DNA of 64,000 nt from an uncultured Ruminococcus sp. Lineage in GTDB: Bacteria; Bacillota; Clostridia; Oscillospirales; Ruminococcaceae. How positions within the stretch are numbered: position 1 is the first letter of the stretch; each line of letters starts with the position of its first letter. The translations under genes and the position numbers were made by a program. This document shows, piece after piece, positions 15,203-24,121 of this stretch. Location of the stretch: assembly GCA_902788785.1 (NCBI GenBank), contig CADALT010000025.1, forward strand, positions 1-64,000, read 5' to 3'. The notes beneath the pieces are model-generated. The model had not been told where the DNA came from, ran no database searches, and saw nothing but the letters and a program-made list of their open reading frames with translations.

Positions 15203-15556
15203 ATGAGAATACTTGTTATAGATGACGACCCTATGATAAGAAGGATGGCTGGTTTCATCCTGAAAAAAAAGGGATATGGATATACAGAAGCAGGCTCGGG
15301 CAAGGAAGGCTTAGCCATCATGAAAGCTGAGCTGCCCATGCTTACCCTTATAGATGTGGAGATGCCCGATATAAACGGATTTGAGACCCTGGAGATGATA
15401 CGCAGTGATGAAGCGCTGAGGGAAGCTCGGGTCTGTATGATGACAGGCACTATCACAGATGAGGTCAGCAAGAGGGCTGAAGAGCTCGGTGCAGTGGGCT
15501 GCATCGAAAAGCCGCTGGACGCAAATGCGCTGTACGCCGTCATCGACAGCATCTGA
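15203..15556 (+). CDS. Single-domain response regulator (CheY-like)
   Basis: 117 residues, AAGGAG before the ATG. The receiver fold is complete: acidic pocket VIDDDPM, phosphoacceptor aspartate in LIDVEMPD, conserved threonine in MMTG and lysine in EKP. There is no output domain. It precedes a REC-HD-GYP-Hpt protein by 14 bases, so the two probably work in one phosphorelay in which the Hpt histidine passes phosphate between receivers. Confidence 0.9.
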   Translation: MRILVIDDDPMIRRMAGFILKKKGYGYTEAGSGKEGLAIMKAELPMLTLIDVEMPDINGFETLEMIRSDEALREARVCMMTGTITDEVSKRAEELGAVGCIEKPLDANALYAVIDSI

Positions 15557-15570
15557 TCGGGGGGAGATAA

Positions 15571-17037
15571 ATGGAAAACTGGATAGCGGTCATAGATGAT
15601 GACAGCCAGAACCTTAAAATAGCTGACAGGATACTGAGCTTTTACGGCTACCGTGTGACCTGCCTGCATTCGGGCGAGGAACTGCTGGAGTTCATAAATT
15701 TCCATAAGCCCGACCTGATACTGCTTGATCTGCATATGACGGGCATAAATGGTTTTGAGACCCTGCAAAAGCTGAGATCGACCCACAACGGCAGAGATGT
15801 GCCCGTTATCTTCCTGACAGCGGATAACGATGCGGACACCGAGACAAAGGCGCTGACAGCAGGTGCATCGGACTTCGTGGGCAAGCCCTTTGTGGCTTCG
15901 GTACTGCTGCTGCGAGTTAAGAACACCATCGAGCTGCACAGGCTGCAAAGCGACCTTAAAGCCGAGGCTAAGCGCCTTAGTGCGGAATACATCGAGGAAC
16001 ATCAGAAGAACGAGCGTCTTTCTATGCAGGTGGTCAAGACCCTTGCAGGGGCGGTGGATGCAAAGGATAAATACACCAACGGTCACTCCACCAGAGTTGC
16101 GGAGTATTCCCGTGAGATCGCCAGAAGTGCAGGATATTCCGAGAAACAGCTGGACGAGATCTACATGATGGGACTTCTGCACGATGTGGGCAAGATAGGT
16201 GTCCCGGACAGCGTGATAAATAAGCCCACCAAGCTCACCGAAGATGAGTATGACCAGATCAAGCAACACCCTGTGATGGGCTATGAGATACTAAAAAACA
16301 TAACCGAGATGCCCGAGCTTGCCATCGCTGCCAAATATCACCATGAGAGATATGACGGCAAGGGCTATCCCGAGGGGCTCAGGGGTGAAGAGATACCCGA
16401 GGCTGTGCGCATAATCTCCTGTGCGGACGCTTATGATGCCATGTCCTCACGCAGAAGCTACCACGATGTCTATGCGCAGGAATATATCCGTGAGGAATTC
16501 CGCAAAGGCATGGGCACACAGTTCGACCCGAAGTTCGCAAGGATAATGCTGGAAATGATCGACGAGGACAAGGACTACAGCATGAGGGAAGACCCCGAAA
16601 CCTATCTTCTGGACAGTCAGGGCAATGCCATCGAGCAGAAGCGTGAAGATGACAGCGATTTCATCTTCGGTTTTCTGGAGATGCTGGAGGCAGGCGGAAT
16701 GGATACGGCTGTGGGCATGAAATACTGCATGAACGATATGGAGTTCTACCGTGAGATGCTTACAGAATATACCAACAGCGCCAACGACCGTATCGCAAGG
16801 CTGGAGGTATTTTGCAGCACAGGCGACCTGGAGCGTTACAAGACCTACATACATTCGCTGAAAAGCGCCTCAAAGACCGTGGGTGCCATGAGCGTATATA
16901 AAAAGGCAGAACTGCTCGAACAGGCAGCCGATGAGAGGAATATGCACTACGTATCGGACAATACCCCCGATGTGGTGGCAGAATTGCGTGAGATAAGCGC
17001 AAGCATACTCATGGCGATGTCGATATATGCTGTCTGA
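15571..17037 (+). CDS. REC-HD-GYP-Hpt protein, c-di-GMP phosphodiesterase
   Basis: 488 residues in three parts. Residues 1-120 are a receiver (AVIDDDS, LLDLHM, LTAD, KPF). Residues about 150-335 are an HD-GYP domain with LLHDVGKIG, the HH pair and HHERYDGKGYP, so it should degrade cyclic di-GMP. Residues about 390-485 form an Hpt domain with the phosphohistidine in IHSLKSASKTVGA. A GGGGAG site precedes the ATG. Placing a phosphodiesterase and a phosphotransfer domain in one chain lets the protein act both as a phosphate target and as a relay to the CheY-like partner upstream. Confidence 0.88.
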   Translation: MENWIAVIDDDSQNLKIADRILSFYGYRVTCLHSGEELLEFINFHKPDLILLDLHMTGINGFETLQKLRSTHNGRDVPVIFLTADNDADTETKALTAGASDFVGKPFVASVLLLRVKNTIELHRLQSDLKAEAKRLSAEYIEEHQKNERLSMQVVKTLAGAVDAKDKYTNGHSTRVAEYSREIARSAGYSEKQLDEIYMMGLLHDVGKIGVPDSVINKPTKLTEDEYDQIKQHPVMGYEILKNITEMPELAIAAKYHHERYDGKGYPEGLRGEEIPEAVRIISCADAYDAMSSRRSYHDVYAQEYIREEFRKGMGTQFDPKFARIMLEMIDEDKDYSMREDPETYLLDSQGNAIEQKREDDSDFIFGFLEMLEAGGMDTAVGMKYCMNDMEFYREMLTEYTNSANDRIARLEVFCSTGDLERYKTYIHSLKSASKTVGAMSVYKKAELLEQAADERNMHYVSDNTPDVVAELREISASILMAMSIYAV

Positions 17038-17046
17038 CTATAAGAC

Positions 17047-17087
17047 CTATCGGCGGATGGGGCGCTGCTCCGTCCGTCTTTTATATG
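17047..17087 (+). terminator. Terminator after HD-GYP gene
   Basis: G/C-rich hairpin with arms GGATGGGGC/GCTCCGTCC (with G-T pairs), then CTTTTAT. Confidence 0.6.
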
Positions 17088-17257
17088 GGCAATGGGTCAA
17101 TCACGCAGTATACACAATAGTGTGGTATGATTATAAACTAGGTCAACACCGCACAATCACCGACTAAAGCCTTTGCACACCATACACTTGCAGATTTTCC
17201 GTCATCTTTCCCAAATTTTCCTTGAAAGGCGTCAGCCTTCCTGCGTCAAATTTAGAG

Positions 17258-17815
17258 ATGTGGATGAGCAGTAAAAAAACGAATACTACTGCATTTAATG
17301 TGGCGCTGGGCGGCATATGCGCCGCAGTATGCCTGCTTATGATGTTCTGCAGCACCTTCCTGCCTGCGCTGAGTTATACAGTGCCCATGTTCGCAGGCCT
17401 GCTGATGGTGGTGATGATAGTAGAGGTCAGCAGCAGCTGGGCTTTTGCCACCTACTGCGCCGTCAGCCTTCTGTGCCTGTTTATAACGCCTAATTTCGAG
17501 GCTTCACTTTTATTCATACTGTTCATGGGCTATTACCCGATACTGCATTTCGGTCTGAAAAAAGCCGATAGGGTCATAGCGTGGATAATAAAGCTTGCGG
17601 TGTTCAATGCCGCTATAGTCATATATTATAATATATTCAAATACCTGTTCACATCGGTGGATATGCTGGAAGGCATGGAGTTTTTCGGGAAATATGCGGT
17701 GCTGACCCTGTGGGCAACGGCACAGATATGTTTTCTGGTATACGACCGCTGTCTTGCGGTAATGATAGATGTATACACAGGCTGGTTCAGGAAAAAGATA
17801 CTCAGAAGAAAATAG
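17258..17815 (+). CDS. Hypothetical multi-pass membrane protein
   Basis: About 185 residues with five or six hydrophobic helices and a basic C-terminal end (RKKILRRK). The start is uncertain: ATGs at 17258 and 17264 are both possible and neither has a strong ribosome binding site; a TTG at 17222 is open but unsupported. The overall size and helix pattern recall substrate-binding S components of ECF transporters, but no motif confirms this. It is followed 13 bases later by the TVP38-type gene. Confidence 0.6.
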   Translation: MWMSSKKTNTTAFNVALGGICAAVCLLMMFCSTFLPALSYTVPMFAGLLMVVMIVEVSSSWAFATYCAVSLLCLFITPNFEASLLFILFMGYYPILHFGLKKADRVIAWIIKLAVFNAAIVIYYNIFKYLFTSVDMLEGMEFFGKYAVLTLWATAQICFLVYDRCLAVMIDVYTGWFRKKILRRK

Positions 17816-17828
17816 AAAGGTGAGTAAA

Positions 17829-18605
17829 ATGAAAGAAGGATATGAGGAGAAACACAGTAAGCTCTCCCATATAAGAGACGACCTGAAAGCTGAAAAGGAG
17901 AGGGTCAGGGAAAAGATAAAGCACCGCAACAAGAGAAGGGTGCAGATAATAACGATAATCGTGATAGCGCTTTTTCTGACAGGGGCAACACTGGCTTTCA
18001 TGCCGCTGATACAGTCGCTGCGCACCGAGGAGGGTATGCAGGCTTTCAAGGAAAACCTCGAGACCAACTATACGGGGATAGAGGCTATGCTGATATTCTT
18101 CCTTATGCAGACCGTGCAGGTCATCATCGCCGTGATACCGCCCGTGCAGATAGTGGGCGGCGTGCTTTTCGGCTGGTTCGTGGGGTGCCTTTTGTCCTTT
18201 GGCGGAACGATGCTGGGCACACTGGTGATCTTCGTGATGGTGAGCCGTTTCGGCAGACCGCTGGTGGAAGCTTTCGTAAATGAAAAGCATCTGGAAAAAT
18301 TCGGCTTTCTGCAAAACGAACAGAAGCTGATACGCATACTGGTGATACTCTACCTTATACCGGGTATACCCAAGGACGTTATCTCGTATATCGTACCGCT
18401 GACACCTGTGAAAAAACGTGATTTCTTTTTGTACGTAATGCCGTGCAGACTGCCTGCGATAATAATGTCCACGGTGCTGGGCGATAATATCTATGACGGC
18501 AATATAAAGGTCGTATGCGCCGTCATAAGCGCCGCCCTTGCAGTGGGTGCCATAGGCTTTTTCACTAAGGACAAGATAGTTGCAAAGCTGAAGAAAAAGC
18601 ACTGA
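17829..18605 (+). CDS. TVP38/TMEM64 (DedA-like, SNARE-associated) membrane protein
   Basis: 258 residues from the ATG at 17829 with AAAGGTG upstream. A highly charged N-terminal tail of about 40 residues with coiled-coil character precedes membrane helices. The VTT-domain features include PPVQIVGGVLFGWFVGCLLSF, a glycine-rich re-entrant loop, and IPGIPKDVISYIVPLTPVK. Family members act as lipid or anion flippases in the membrane. It is cotranscribed with the preceding membrane protein gene. Confidence 0.82.
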   Translation: MKEGYEEKHSKLSHIRDDLKAEKERVREKIKHRNKRRVQIITIIVIALFLTGATLAFMPLIQSLRTEEGMQAFKENLETNYTGIEAMLIFFLMQTVQVIIAVIPPVQIVGGVLFGWFVGCLLSFGGTMLGTLVIFVMVSRFGRPLVEAFVNEKHLEKFGFLQNEQKLIRILVILYLIPGIPKDVISYIVPLTPVKKRDFFLYVMPCRLPAIIMSTVLGDNIYDGNIKVVCAVISAALAVGAIGFFTKDKIVAKLKKKH

Positions 18606-18965
18606 ACAGAATCCCCCGAAAGCGCTGATGATCTGCAACTGTATCTGCGGCAGATACCCGGGTATAGGCTGACCATGTGCGCTTTCACCTTATCGGATGA
18701 TGAGTACAATGATCTCAAAGAAAAAAACATCAGGCAGAATGAGTGGACGGGGCTTGCTGTGAGCGAATGCGGCAGCGATGACTACAAACTCGATGATCTC
18801 CCCGTTGACCTGCCCTTTGAGAAAATCACAGATAAGGATATAAGCTCAATGACCATCATAAACTATCTCCCCCGGGGCACAGGTCCACGCACAAGCGGCA
18901 TGAAAGCCTATGAAGAGTCGGGGCTGATAGTTTGCTATTATTTTATTTCCCACCAGGAGGACACC
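18606..18965 (+). pseudogene. Open coding-like stretch in frame with hisA, no own start
   Basis: Directly after the TGA of the TVP38-type gene, the frame shared with hisA stays open for 120 codons. It reads like protein (for example DEYNDLKEKNIRQNEWTGL and YEESGLIVCYYF). The only ATGs are internal and lack a ribosome binding site, and there is no stop before the hisA ATG. It could be the 3' remnant of a gene whose start was deleted, or a short protein with an unusual start fused to HisA. I do not recognise the sequence. Confidence 0.4.
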
Positions 18966-19736
18966 ATGAGATTCAGACCATGTATAGATATCCACAACGG
19001 AAGCGTAAAACAAATAGTCGGCGGAAGTCTGGCTGACAAGGGCAACAAGGCGCAGGAGAACTTTGTTTCTTCCCAGGACGGCGCTTATTACGGCGAGCTT
19101 TACCGCACCCACGGGCTGAACGGCGGACATATCATTATCTTAAACCCCGAGGGCAGCGAATACTATCAGGCTGATGCGGCGCAGGCATATTCGGCGCTTT
19201 CGGCTTTTGAGGGCGGATTACAGATAGGCGGCGGCATAAACGACAAAAATGCGACAGCCTTCCTCGACAAAGGCGCAAGCCACGTCATCGTGACCAGCTT
19301 TGTCTTCCGTGGCGGCGAGATAGATATGCACAATCTCACAAAGATGAAAAATGCCGTGGGCAAAAACAGGCTGGTGCTCGACCTGTCATGCAGGCGCAGG
19401 GGCGACAGCTACTACATCGTCACCGACCGCTGGCAGAAGTTCACCGATGTTAAGCTCACTGCCGAAACGCTGGAGGATCTGAGCCGTCACTGCGATGAGT
19501 TTCTGATACACGCAGTTGATGTGGAGGGCAAGGCAAAGGGCATAGAGGAAAACGTGGCAGCCATGCTGGCAGATACGGAGATACCCTCGACCTATGCAGG
19601 CGGCATCTCGTCCTTTGATGATCTGGAAAAGCTCAAAGCACTTGGCAGGGGCAGGATAGATTTCACAGTGGGCAGTGCGCTGGACATCTTTGGCGGAAGC
19701 ATGGCTTTTGAGGACGTGGCAAGGTTCGGAAACTGA
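18966..19736 (+). CDS. hisA: Phosphoribosylformimino-AICAR-phosphate isomerase, eukaryotic type
   Basis: 256 residues from the ATG at 18966, with GGAGG five bases upstream. The sequence MRFRPCIDIHNGSVKQIVGG, the GLQIGGGIN loop and STYAGGISSFDDLEK match the HIS6-like branch of HisA, a TIM barrel that isomerises ProFAR to PRFAR in histidine synthesis. This branch is best known from fungi and plants and occurs sporadically in bacteria. No other his gene lies in the window, so this one is detached from a his operon. Family assignment is firm; activity is assumed from the conserved barrel motifs. Confidence 0.85.
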   Translation: MRFRPCIDIHNGSVKQIVGGSLADKGNKAQENFVSSQDGAYYGELYRTHGLNGGHIIILNPEGSEYYQADAAQAYSALSAFEGGLQIGGGINDKNATAFLDKGASHVIVTSFVFRGGEIDMHNLTKMKNAVGKNRLVLDLSCRRRGDSYYIVTDRWQKFTDVKLTAETLEDLSRHCDEFLIHAVDVEGKAKGIEENVAAMLADTEIPSTYAGGISSFDDLEKLKALGRGRIDFTVGSALDIFGGSMAFEDVARFGN

Positions 19737-19761
19737 CCACCGCAGAACAAATGCGAAAATG

Positions 19762-19788
19762 ATTTTACTGCATTATTTGCAGTAAAAT
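19762..19788. repeat. Perfect inverted repeat between hisA and two-component genes
   Basis: ATTTTACTGC/GCAGTAAAAT, 10-bp perfect arms with a 7-base loop. It may be the hisA terminator or an operator for the downstream regulator genes. Confidence 0.45.
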
Positions 19789-19850
19789 GTTTAGTGTACT
19801 AAAGCGAGGCGCATCTATCAAAACAAACATACAGATAAGGCGGTGAACTT

Positions 19851-20516
19851 ATGACGGATATACTTATCGTTGAAGATAACAAGGAGCTTTCCACGCTGCT
19901 ATGCGACTTTTTAAGGGCAGAGGGCTATGTGGTGAGCTCTGCGGACAGCGGCGAGAAAGCGCTGGCACTCTTTGAGAAGTACGGCGCAAGGCTGGTGCTG
20001 CTGGACATAAATCTTCCGGGCATGGACGGCTTTGCGGTCTGCCGCAGGATAAGGGAGCAGGACAATACCCCCATACTTATCCTTACCGCCCGTGTTGACC
20101 GTGAGGACAAGCTAAACGGGCTGATACTGGGCGCAGATGACTACATCGAGAAGCCCTACGACATCGACATACTGCTTGCCAAGATAAAGGGCATATTCGC
20201 AAGGCGGCTGGCGCTGGATAACCTGACAGACGGCGACATCACCCTTAATCTGGCGGACAAGAGCGTGACGCTGGGCGGCAGTCCCGTGCAGATGACCGCC
20301 AAGGAGTTCGAGCTGCTGCATCTGCTGATGACCAACAAGGGACAGCTTATGACCAAGGAACTGCTTTTCAACAAGATATGGGGAGCAGACAGCGAGTCCG
20401 AGCCACAGACCCTGACCGTACATATCAAGTGGCTCAGGCAGAAGCTGGAAAAGGACCCAAAGAACCCCGTCCGCATACAGACCGTATGGGGCAAGGGCTA
20501 CCGCTGGGAGGGCTAG
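19851..20516 (+). CDS. OmpR/PhoB-family response regulator
   Basis: 221 residues. The receiver has VEDNKEL, phosphoaspartate in LLDINLPG, LTAR and KPYD. The C-terminal winged helix contains MTAKEFELLHLLMTNKGQ and LTVHIKWLRQKLEKDP, with GKGYRWEG at the end. The kinase gene starts two bases after its stop, so the pair forms one system. OmpR-type regulators bind direct repeats spaced by about 11 bp, like those at 10311 and 13247, which makes those ABC/CPBP promoters plausible targets. Confidence 0.9.
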   Translation: MTDILIVEDNKELSTLLCDFLRAEGYVVSSADSGEKALALFEKYGARLVLLDINLPGMDGFAVCRRIREQDNTPILILTARVDREDKLNGLILGADDYIEKPYDIDILLAKIKGIFARRLALDNLTDGDITLNLADKSVTLGGSPVQMTAKEFELLHLLMTNKGQLMTKELLFNKIWGADSESEPQTLTVHIKWLRQKLEKDPKNPVRIQTVWGKGYRWEG

Positions 20517-20517
20517 G

Positions 20518-21747
20518 ATGAAGAATTTCGTCAGGCTGTGTACCTTGCTGGCTGTACTCTGGCTGGGGCTGTGGTGCACGGGGAACTATATGTTATCAAG
20601 AACCCAGAACAGTTCCGCCAAGCAGTACCTTGTGGATGCGGAGCGTATAGTCATCGCCATGGAAAACGGCAGCGAGATCGACCCCGACGACTACCCCGAG
20701 GTCACAGCAGTTACCGCCTACGACGGCGACAGCGAACTTTTCTCCCGCAAAGGCGAATACATCGTGCGTGAGATAAACGGCAGGCTCTACCGCATCGACT
20801 ACACCGACAACAGCGGACACAGCCTCGCCTATGCCAAAAAGCTGCTCAACATAATAATGGGCGTGGGCACGCTAATGCTCGCAGGCACGATGATATACCT
20901 GCGGCGCACCATAATCAAGCCCTTTACACGCATAAGCGATCTGCCCGAGGAACTGGCAAAGGGCGGTCTGCACGACCCGCTCAAAGAGAACAAGAGCAGG
21001 TATTTCGGCAAATTCATCTGGGGGCTGAATATGCTGCGTGAGGAGCTTGAACAGGCGCAGGTCGAACGGCTCGAACAGACCAGGAACGAAAAGACCATGC
21101 TGCTCTCGCTCTCCCACGATATCAAGACTCCTCTTTCCGCCATAAAGCTGTATTCCAGCGCACTGGCAAAGGGTCTGTATCCCGACAAGGACAAGCAGAA
21201 GGAAGCCGCACTGAACATAAATGCCAAGGCGGACGAGATAGAGGGCTATGTATCCCAGATAATCCGCAGCAGCACCGATGACCTTATGCACTTCGAGGTC
21301 AACGATACCGAGTTCTATCTTTCCCGCACCATGAACAGGATAAACGCCTATTACAAGGAAAAGCTGGGCTCGCTTTCCATCGGATTCACATCGGAGAAAT
21401 TCTCTGACTGTATGCTGCGAGGCGACCCCGACCGACTGGCGGAGGTCTTGCAGAACATCATCGAAAATGCCATAAAATACGGCGACGGACACCAAATAAG
21501 CATAAGCTTTTCCGAGGAAGAAGACTGTCGGCTCATCGCTGTCGAGAACACGGGCGTACCGCCCACAGACAGCGAGATGGATCATATCTTCGACAGTTTC
21601 AAGCGTGGCGCCAATGCCGACGGCAAGCCCGGCAGCGGACTGGGTCTGTACATATGCAGGCGGCTGATGCACTCCATGAACGGCGATATATTCGCCGACG
21701 CCCTTGACGGCGGCATGAGGGTCACTGTGGTCTGCAAAAAAGCATAG
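20518..21747 (+). CDS. Membrane sensor histidine kinase
   Basis: 409 residues. Two membrane helices (about residues 7-23 and 103-125) enclose an extracellular sensor loop of about 80 residues. A linker is followed by the H-box LSHDIKTPLSAIKLY, N-box NIIENAIKYGDG and G-box PGSGLGLYICRRLM. All catalytic boxes are intact. It is the partner of the OmpR-type regulator immediately upstream. The small sensor loop does not identify the signal; nearby peptide-resistance genes suggest envelope stress. Confidence 0.9.
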   Translation: MKNFVRLCTLLAVLWLGLWCTGNYMLSRTQNSSAKQYLVDAERIVIAMENGSEIDPDDYPEVTAVTAYDGDSELFSRKGEYIVREINGRLYRIDYTDNSGHSLAYAKKLLNIIMGVGTLMLAGTMIYLRRTIIKPFTRISDLPEELAKGGLHDPLKENKSRYFGKFIWGLNMLREELEQAQVERLEQTRNEKTMLLSLSHDIKTPLSAIKLYSSALAKGLYPDKDKQKEAALNINAKADEIEGYVSQIIRSSTDDLMHFEVNDTEFYLSRTMNRINAYYKEKLGSLSIGFTSEKFSDCMLRGDPDRLAEVLQNIIENAIKYGDGHQISISFSEEEDCRLIAVENTGVPPTDSEMDHIFDSFKRGANADGKPGSGLGLYICRRLMHSMNGDIFADALDGGMRVTVVCKKA

Positions 21748-21750
21748 CAG

Positions 21751-21853
21751 AAAAAGTGAATAAAAAAGAATAGTGAATAGTCAAGGTGTCCGCAGATCAG
21801 ACATATATCAACACCTTAACTATTCACTATTATTTATTCATTATTCACTTTTT
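21751..21853. repeat. Long inverted repeat between convergent genes
   Basis: AAAAAGTGAATAA (21751-21763) pairs perfectly with 21841-21853, and 21769-21789 pairs with 21811-21831 apart from one mismatch. Together they form a hairpin of about 100 bases between the convergent kinase and LytTR genes. It could be a bidirectional terminator or a miniature mobile element. Confidence 0.65.
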
Positions 21854-21908
21854 ATTTAGCAGCTGTGGTTTTCAAATACTTCTTTATTGCTGCTGAGTTT
21901 CTGATATT

Positions 21909-22610
21909 TCAGAACGCTTCCCTTTTAACGTAGGAAAACAGCGTCTTTTTAAGCTCGGCTTCCTTGTTTCGGCTGACGGGCAGCGAGGTATCATCTTCCA
22001 TAACGACCTCCCTGCTGCCTATGCGCATGACCTTTTGCAGCGATATGAGATAGCTGCGGTGTATGCGAAAAAATCCGTCCTGTGCCAGCTTTTTCTCGTA
22101 ATCGCTGATATTGCCCCTTACAGAAAAGCTCTCATCCGCCGTGTTGATGACAACGTTCTGGTTCTGGGACTCGATGAAGAGTATGTCCGTGAGCTTTATC
22201 TTCTGCTCGCCGTCTGTGGTCTTGACCCACAGCAGCTTGCCCTTGTTCTGTAAAGCGAACAGGTGTTCGATGACCTCCCTGACCTTCTCCTCATCCGCAG
22301 GCTTGGTCAGATACCTCAGCGCATTGACCTCGTAGCCCTTTACCGCATACTCGATATGTCCCGTAAGGAACACTATGCTGACCTCGTCACTGACCTCACG
22401 CAGTCTGCGTGCCACCGTGATACCATCAAGCCCCTGCATCTCGATATCAAGGAAGATAACATCGTAAGCCTTGTGCCTGAAGCTTTTGAGCAGATCCTCA
22501 CCGCATAAAAACCCGTCGATCACTATATCCAGCGAGTTATAAAGCTTCTGTATCTTGCCTTTGAGGTCTTCGATATAACGGGCTTCATCATCGCATATGG
22601 CAATACGCAT
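21909..22610 (-). CDS. LytTR-family response regulator
   Basis: 233 residues. The receiver has ICDDEARY, FLDIEMQGLDG, FLTGH and TKPAD. The C-terminal LytTR DNA-binding domain has the block DILFIESQNQNVVINT and FFRIHRSYLISLQKV. These AgrA/LytR-type regulators bind pairs of short direct repeats and often control peptide signalling or envelope genes. No histidine kinase lies beside it, so it is an orphan or pairs with a kinase elsewhere. It starts 20 bases after paaK stops and may be cotranscribed with it. Confidence 0.88.
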   Translation of the reverse strand: MRIAICDDEARYIEDLKGKIQKLYNSLDIVIDGFLCGEDLLKSFRHKAYDVIFLDIEMQGLDGITVARRLREVSDEVSIVFLTGHIEYAVKGYEVNALRYLTKPADEEKVREVIEHLFALQNKGKLLWVKTTDGEQKIKLTDILFIESQNQNVVINTADESFSVRGNISDYEKKLAQDGFFRIHRSYLISLQKVMRIGSREVVMEDDTSLPVSRNKEAELKKTLFSYVKREAF

Positions 22611-22630
22611 CTACTACACCATCCTAAAAC

Positions 22631-23866
22631 TCAGTCAAATCTCTCGTCGATGACTCTGGCAGTCTTCTTCATGCTTCTGGGAAGAACGCCTATCTCGACC
22701 ACCTTAACTATGGGCGTGAAACCTATCCTGCTCTTGACCTTTTCTGCTATGCGCTTTGCAAGGTCGGCAAAATCCACATGACCATTGGTCTCCACATAGA
22801 TACGCATGGTATCCTTGCCGTCAAGGTGAGATATGCGTATCTGGTATTCGCTGGAGATCTCATCGAATTCAGCCAGCACTTCTTCTATCTGGCTTGGGAA
22901 CACATTAACGCCCTTTATCTTCATCATATCGTCTGTTCTGCCCCTGATGGTATCTATCCTCGGGAACTCTCTGCCGCAGGCACATTTGCCCGGGATTATG
23001 CGTGAGAGGTCGTGGGTGCGGTACCTGATGAGAGGTGCGCCCTCTTTCACAAGGGTGGTTATAACGATCTCGCCCCACTCACCGTCAGGCAGAGTCTCGC
23101 CTGTCTTGGGGTCGATGATCTCCAGATACAGATAGTCGTCCCAGTAATGCATACCTGTGTTGTGCTCGCAGTTTATACCTATACCGGGTCCGTATATCTC
23201 GGTAAGACCGTAAATATCATAAAGCTCGATGCCAAGCTCGGTGGATATGCGCTCACGCATCTTATCCGACCATCTTTCGGAACCTATAACGCCCTTTTTC
23301 AGATGTATCTTATCCTTGATGCCACGCTTCTGTATCTCCTCAGCCAGCAGCAGTGCGTAGGAAGATGTCGAGCACAGCACCGTTGTCTCCAGCGCCTGCA
23401 TCATCTCCAGCTGTTTCTCGGTATTGCCGGGACCCATAGGCACTGCCATTGCACCCAGCTTCTCACAGCCGTTCTGGAAACCTATGCCTGCGGTCCACAG
23501 ACCGTAGCCGGGGGTTATCTGTATCCTGTCCTTATTGGTTATGCCTGCCACCTCGTAGCAGCGCTTGAACATCTCGCCCCAGTCATCAACATCCTTGGCT
23601 GTATAGGGTATTATGACAGGCTTGCCCGTCGTGCCCGATGAAGAATGTATACGCACTATCTCCTCCTCGGGGGCTGTCATAAGTCCCAGAGGGTAAGCAT
23701 CTCTCAGGTCCTTTTTCTCTGAGAAAGGCAGCTTCTCAAAATCCTCTGCCGAACAGACCTCGGATATGCCCGCATCCTCCAGCTTTTTTCCGTAAAAGCT
23801 GTTTGAAGCTATCAGCGCCTTTATACGGTCATTTACCTGCGCTAACTGTTTGTCATTGATCTTCAT
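22631..23866 (-). CDS. paaK: Phenylacetate-CoA ligase family protein
   Basis: 411 residues, GGAGG nine bases before the ATG. It is an adenylate-forming enzyme with the P-loop RIHSSSGTTGKPVIIPYT, the AMP-binding block IYGLTEIYGPG, RYRTHD and RIDTIRGRTDDMMKIKGVNV, and the C-terminal PaaK block RIGFTPIVKVVEIGVLPRS. It should activate phenylacetate or a related aryl or indole acid to a CoA thioester. In anaerobes such enzymes usually serve amino-acid fermentation or aromatic acid uptake rather than aerobic catabolism. It has its own promoter and a leader of about 220 bases. Confidence 0.87.
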   Translation of the reverse strand: MKINDKQLAQVNDRIKALIASNSFYGKKLEDAGISEVCSAEDFEKLPFSEKKDLRDAYPLGLMTAPEEEIVRIHSSSGTTGKPVIIPYTAKDVDDWGEMFKRCYEVAGITNKDRIQITPGYGLWTAGIGFQNGCEKLGAMAVPMGPGNTEKQLEMMQALETTVLCSTSSYALLLAEEIQKRGIKDKIHLKKGVIGSERWSDKMRERISTELGIELYDIYGLTEIYGPGIGINCEHNTGMHYWDDYLYLEIIDPKTGETLPDGEWGEIVITTLVKEGAPLIRYRTHDLSRIIPGKCACGREFPRIDTIRGRTDDMMKIKGVNVFPSQIEEVLAEFDEISSEYQIRISHLDGKDTMRIYVETNGHVDFADLAKRIAEKVKSRIGFTPIVKVVEIGVLPRSMKKTARVIDERFD

Positions 23867-24092
23867 TATTTTTTCCTCCTTTTGGAAGTTATGTATTAAA
23901 CCACATCAAGCTCTCTGCTTTCAGCGCTTACTACGACCCAAGCTGTATAATTTTGGCAAGCGACGAATGTCACGGAGATCTGTGACGTTTAATATATTTT
24001 GTGTTCATATCTTTGCACAATATGCCCACTCATCCCGTTACGGAATATCTCACAATAATTTTCAAAATCGTGAACGGGACGGAACTTTATTC
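23867..24092 (-). other. Long untranslated leader of paaK
   Basis: About 220 bases between promoter and start codon. On the minus strand it contains several stem candidates, including CCCGTT/AACGGG and GTCACAG/CCGTGAC. I could not match it to a known riboswitch or T-box. The further stretch 24122-24523 holds no gene; it is AT-rich with scattered repeats TTAACTAA/TTAGTTAA and CTACAAAT/ATTTGTAG. Confidence 0.4.
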
Positions 24093-24121
24093 ATTATAGC
24101 ACATCTTGGAAAAAATGTAAA
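24093..24121 (-). promoter_or_regulatory. Promoter of paaK
   Basis: Minus strand TTTACA (24116-24121), 17-base spacer, TATAAT (24093-24098). Confidence 0.7.

Noticed and set aside
23867-24092. T-box leader upstream of paaK
   Set aside because: No T-box sequence (GGGTGGNACCGCG-like) or specifier stem was found.
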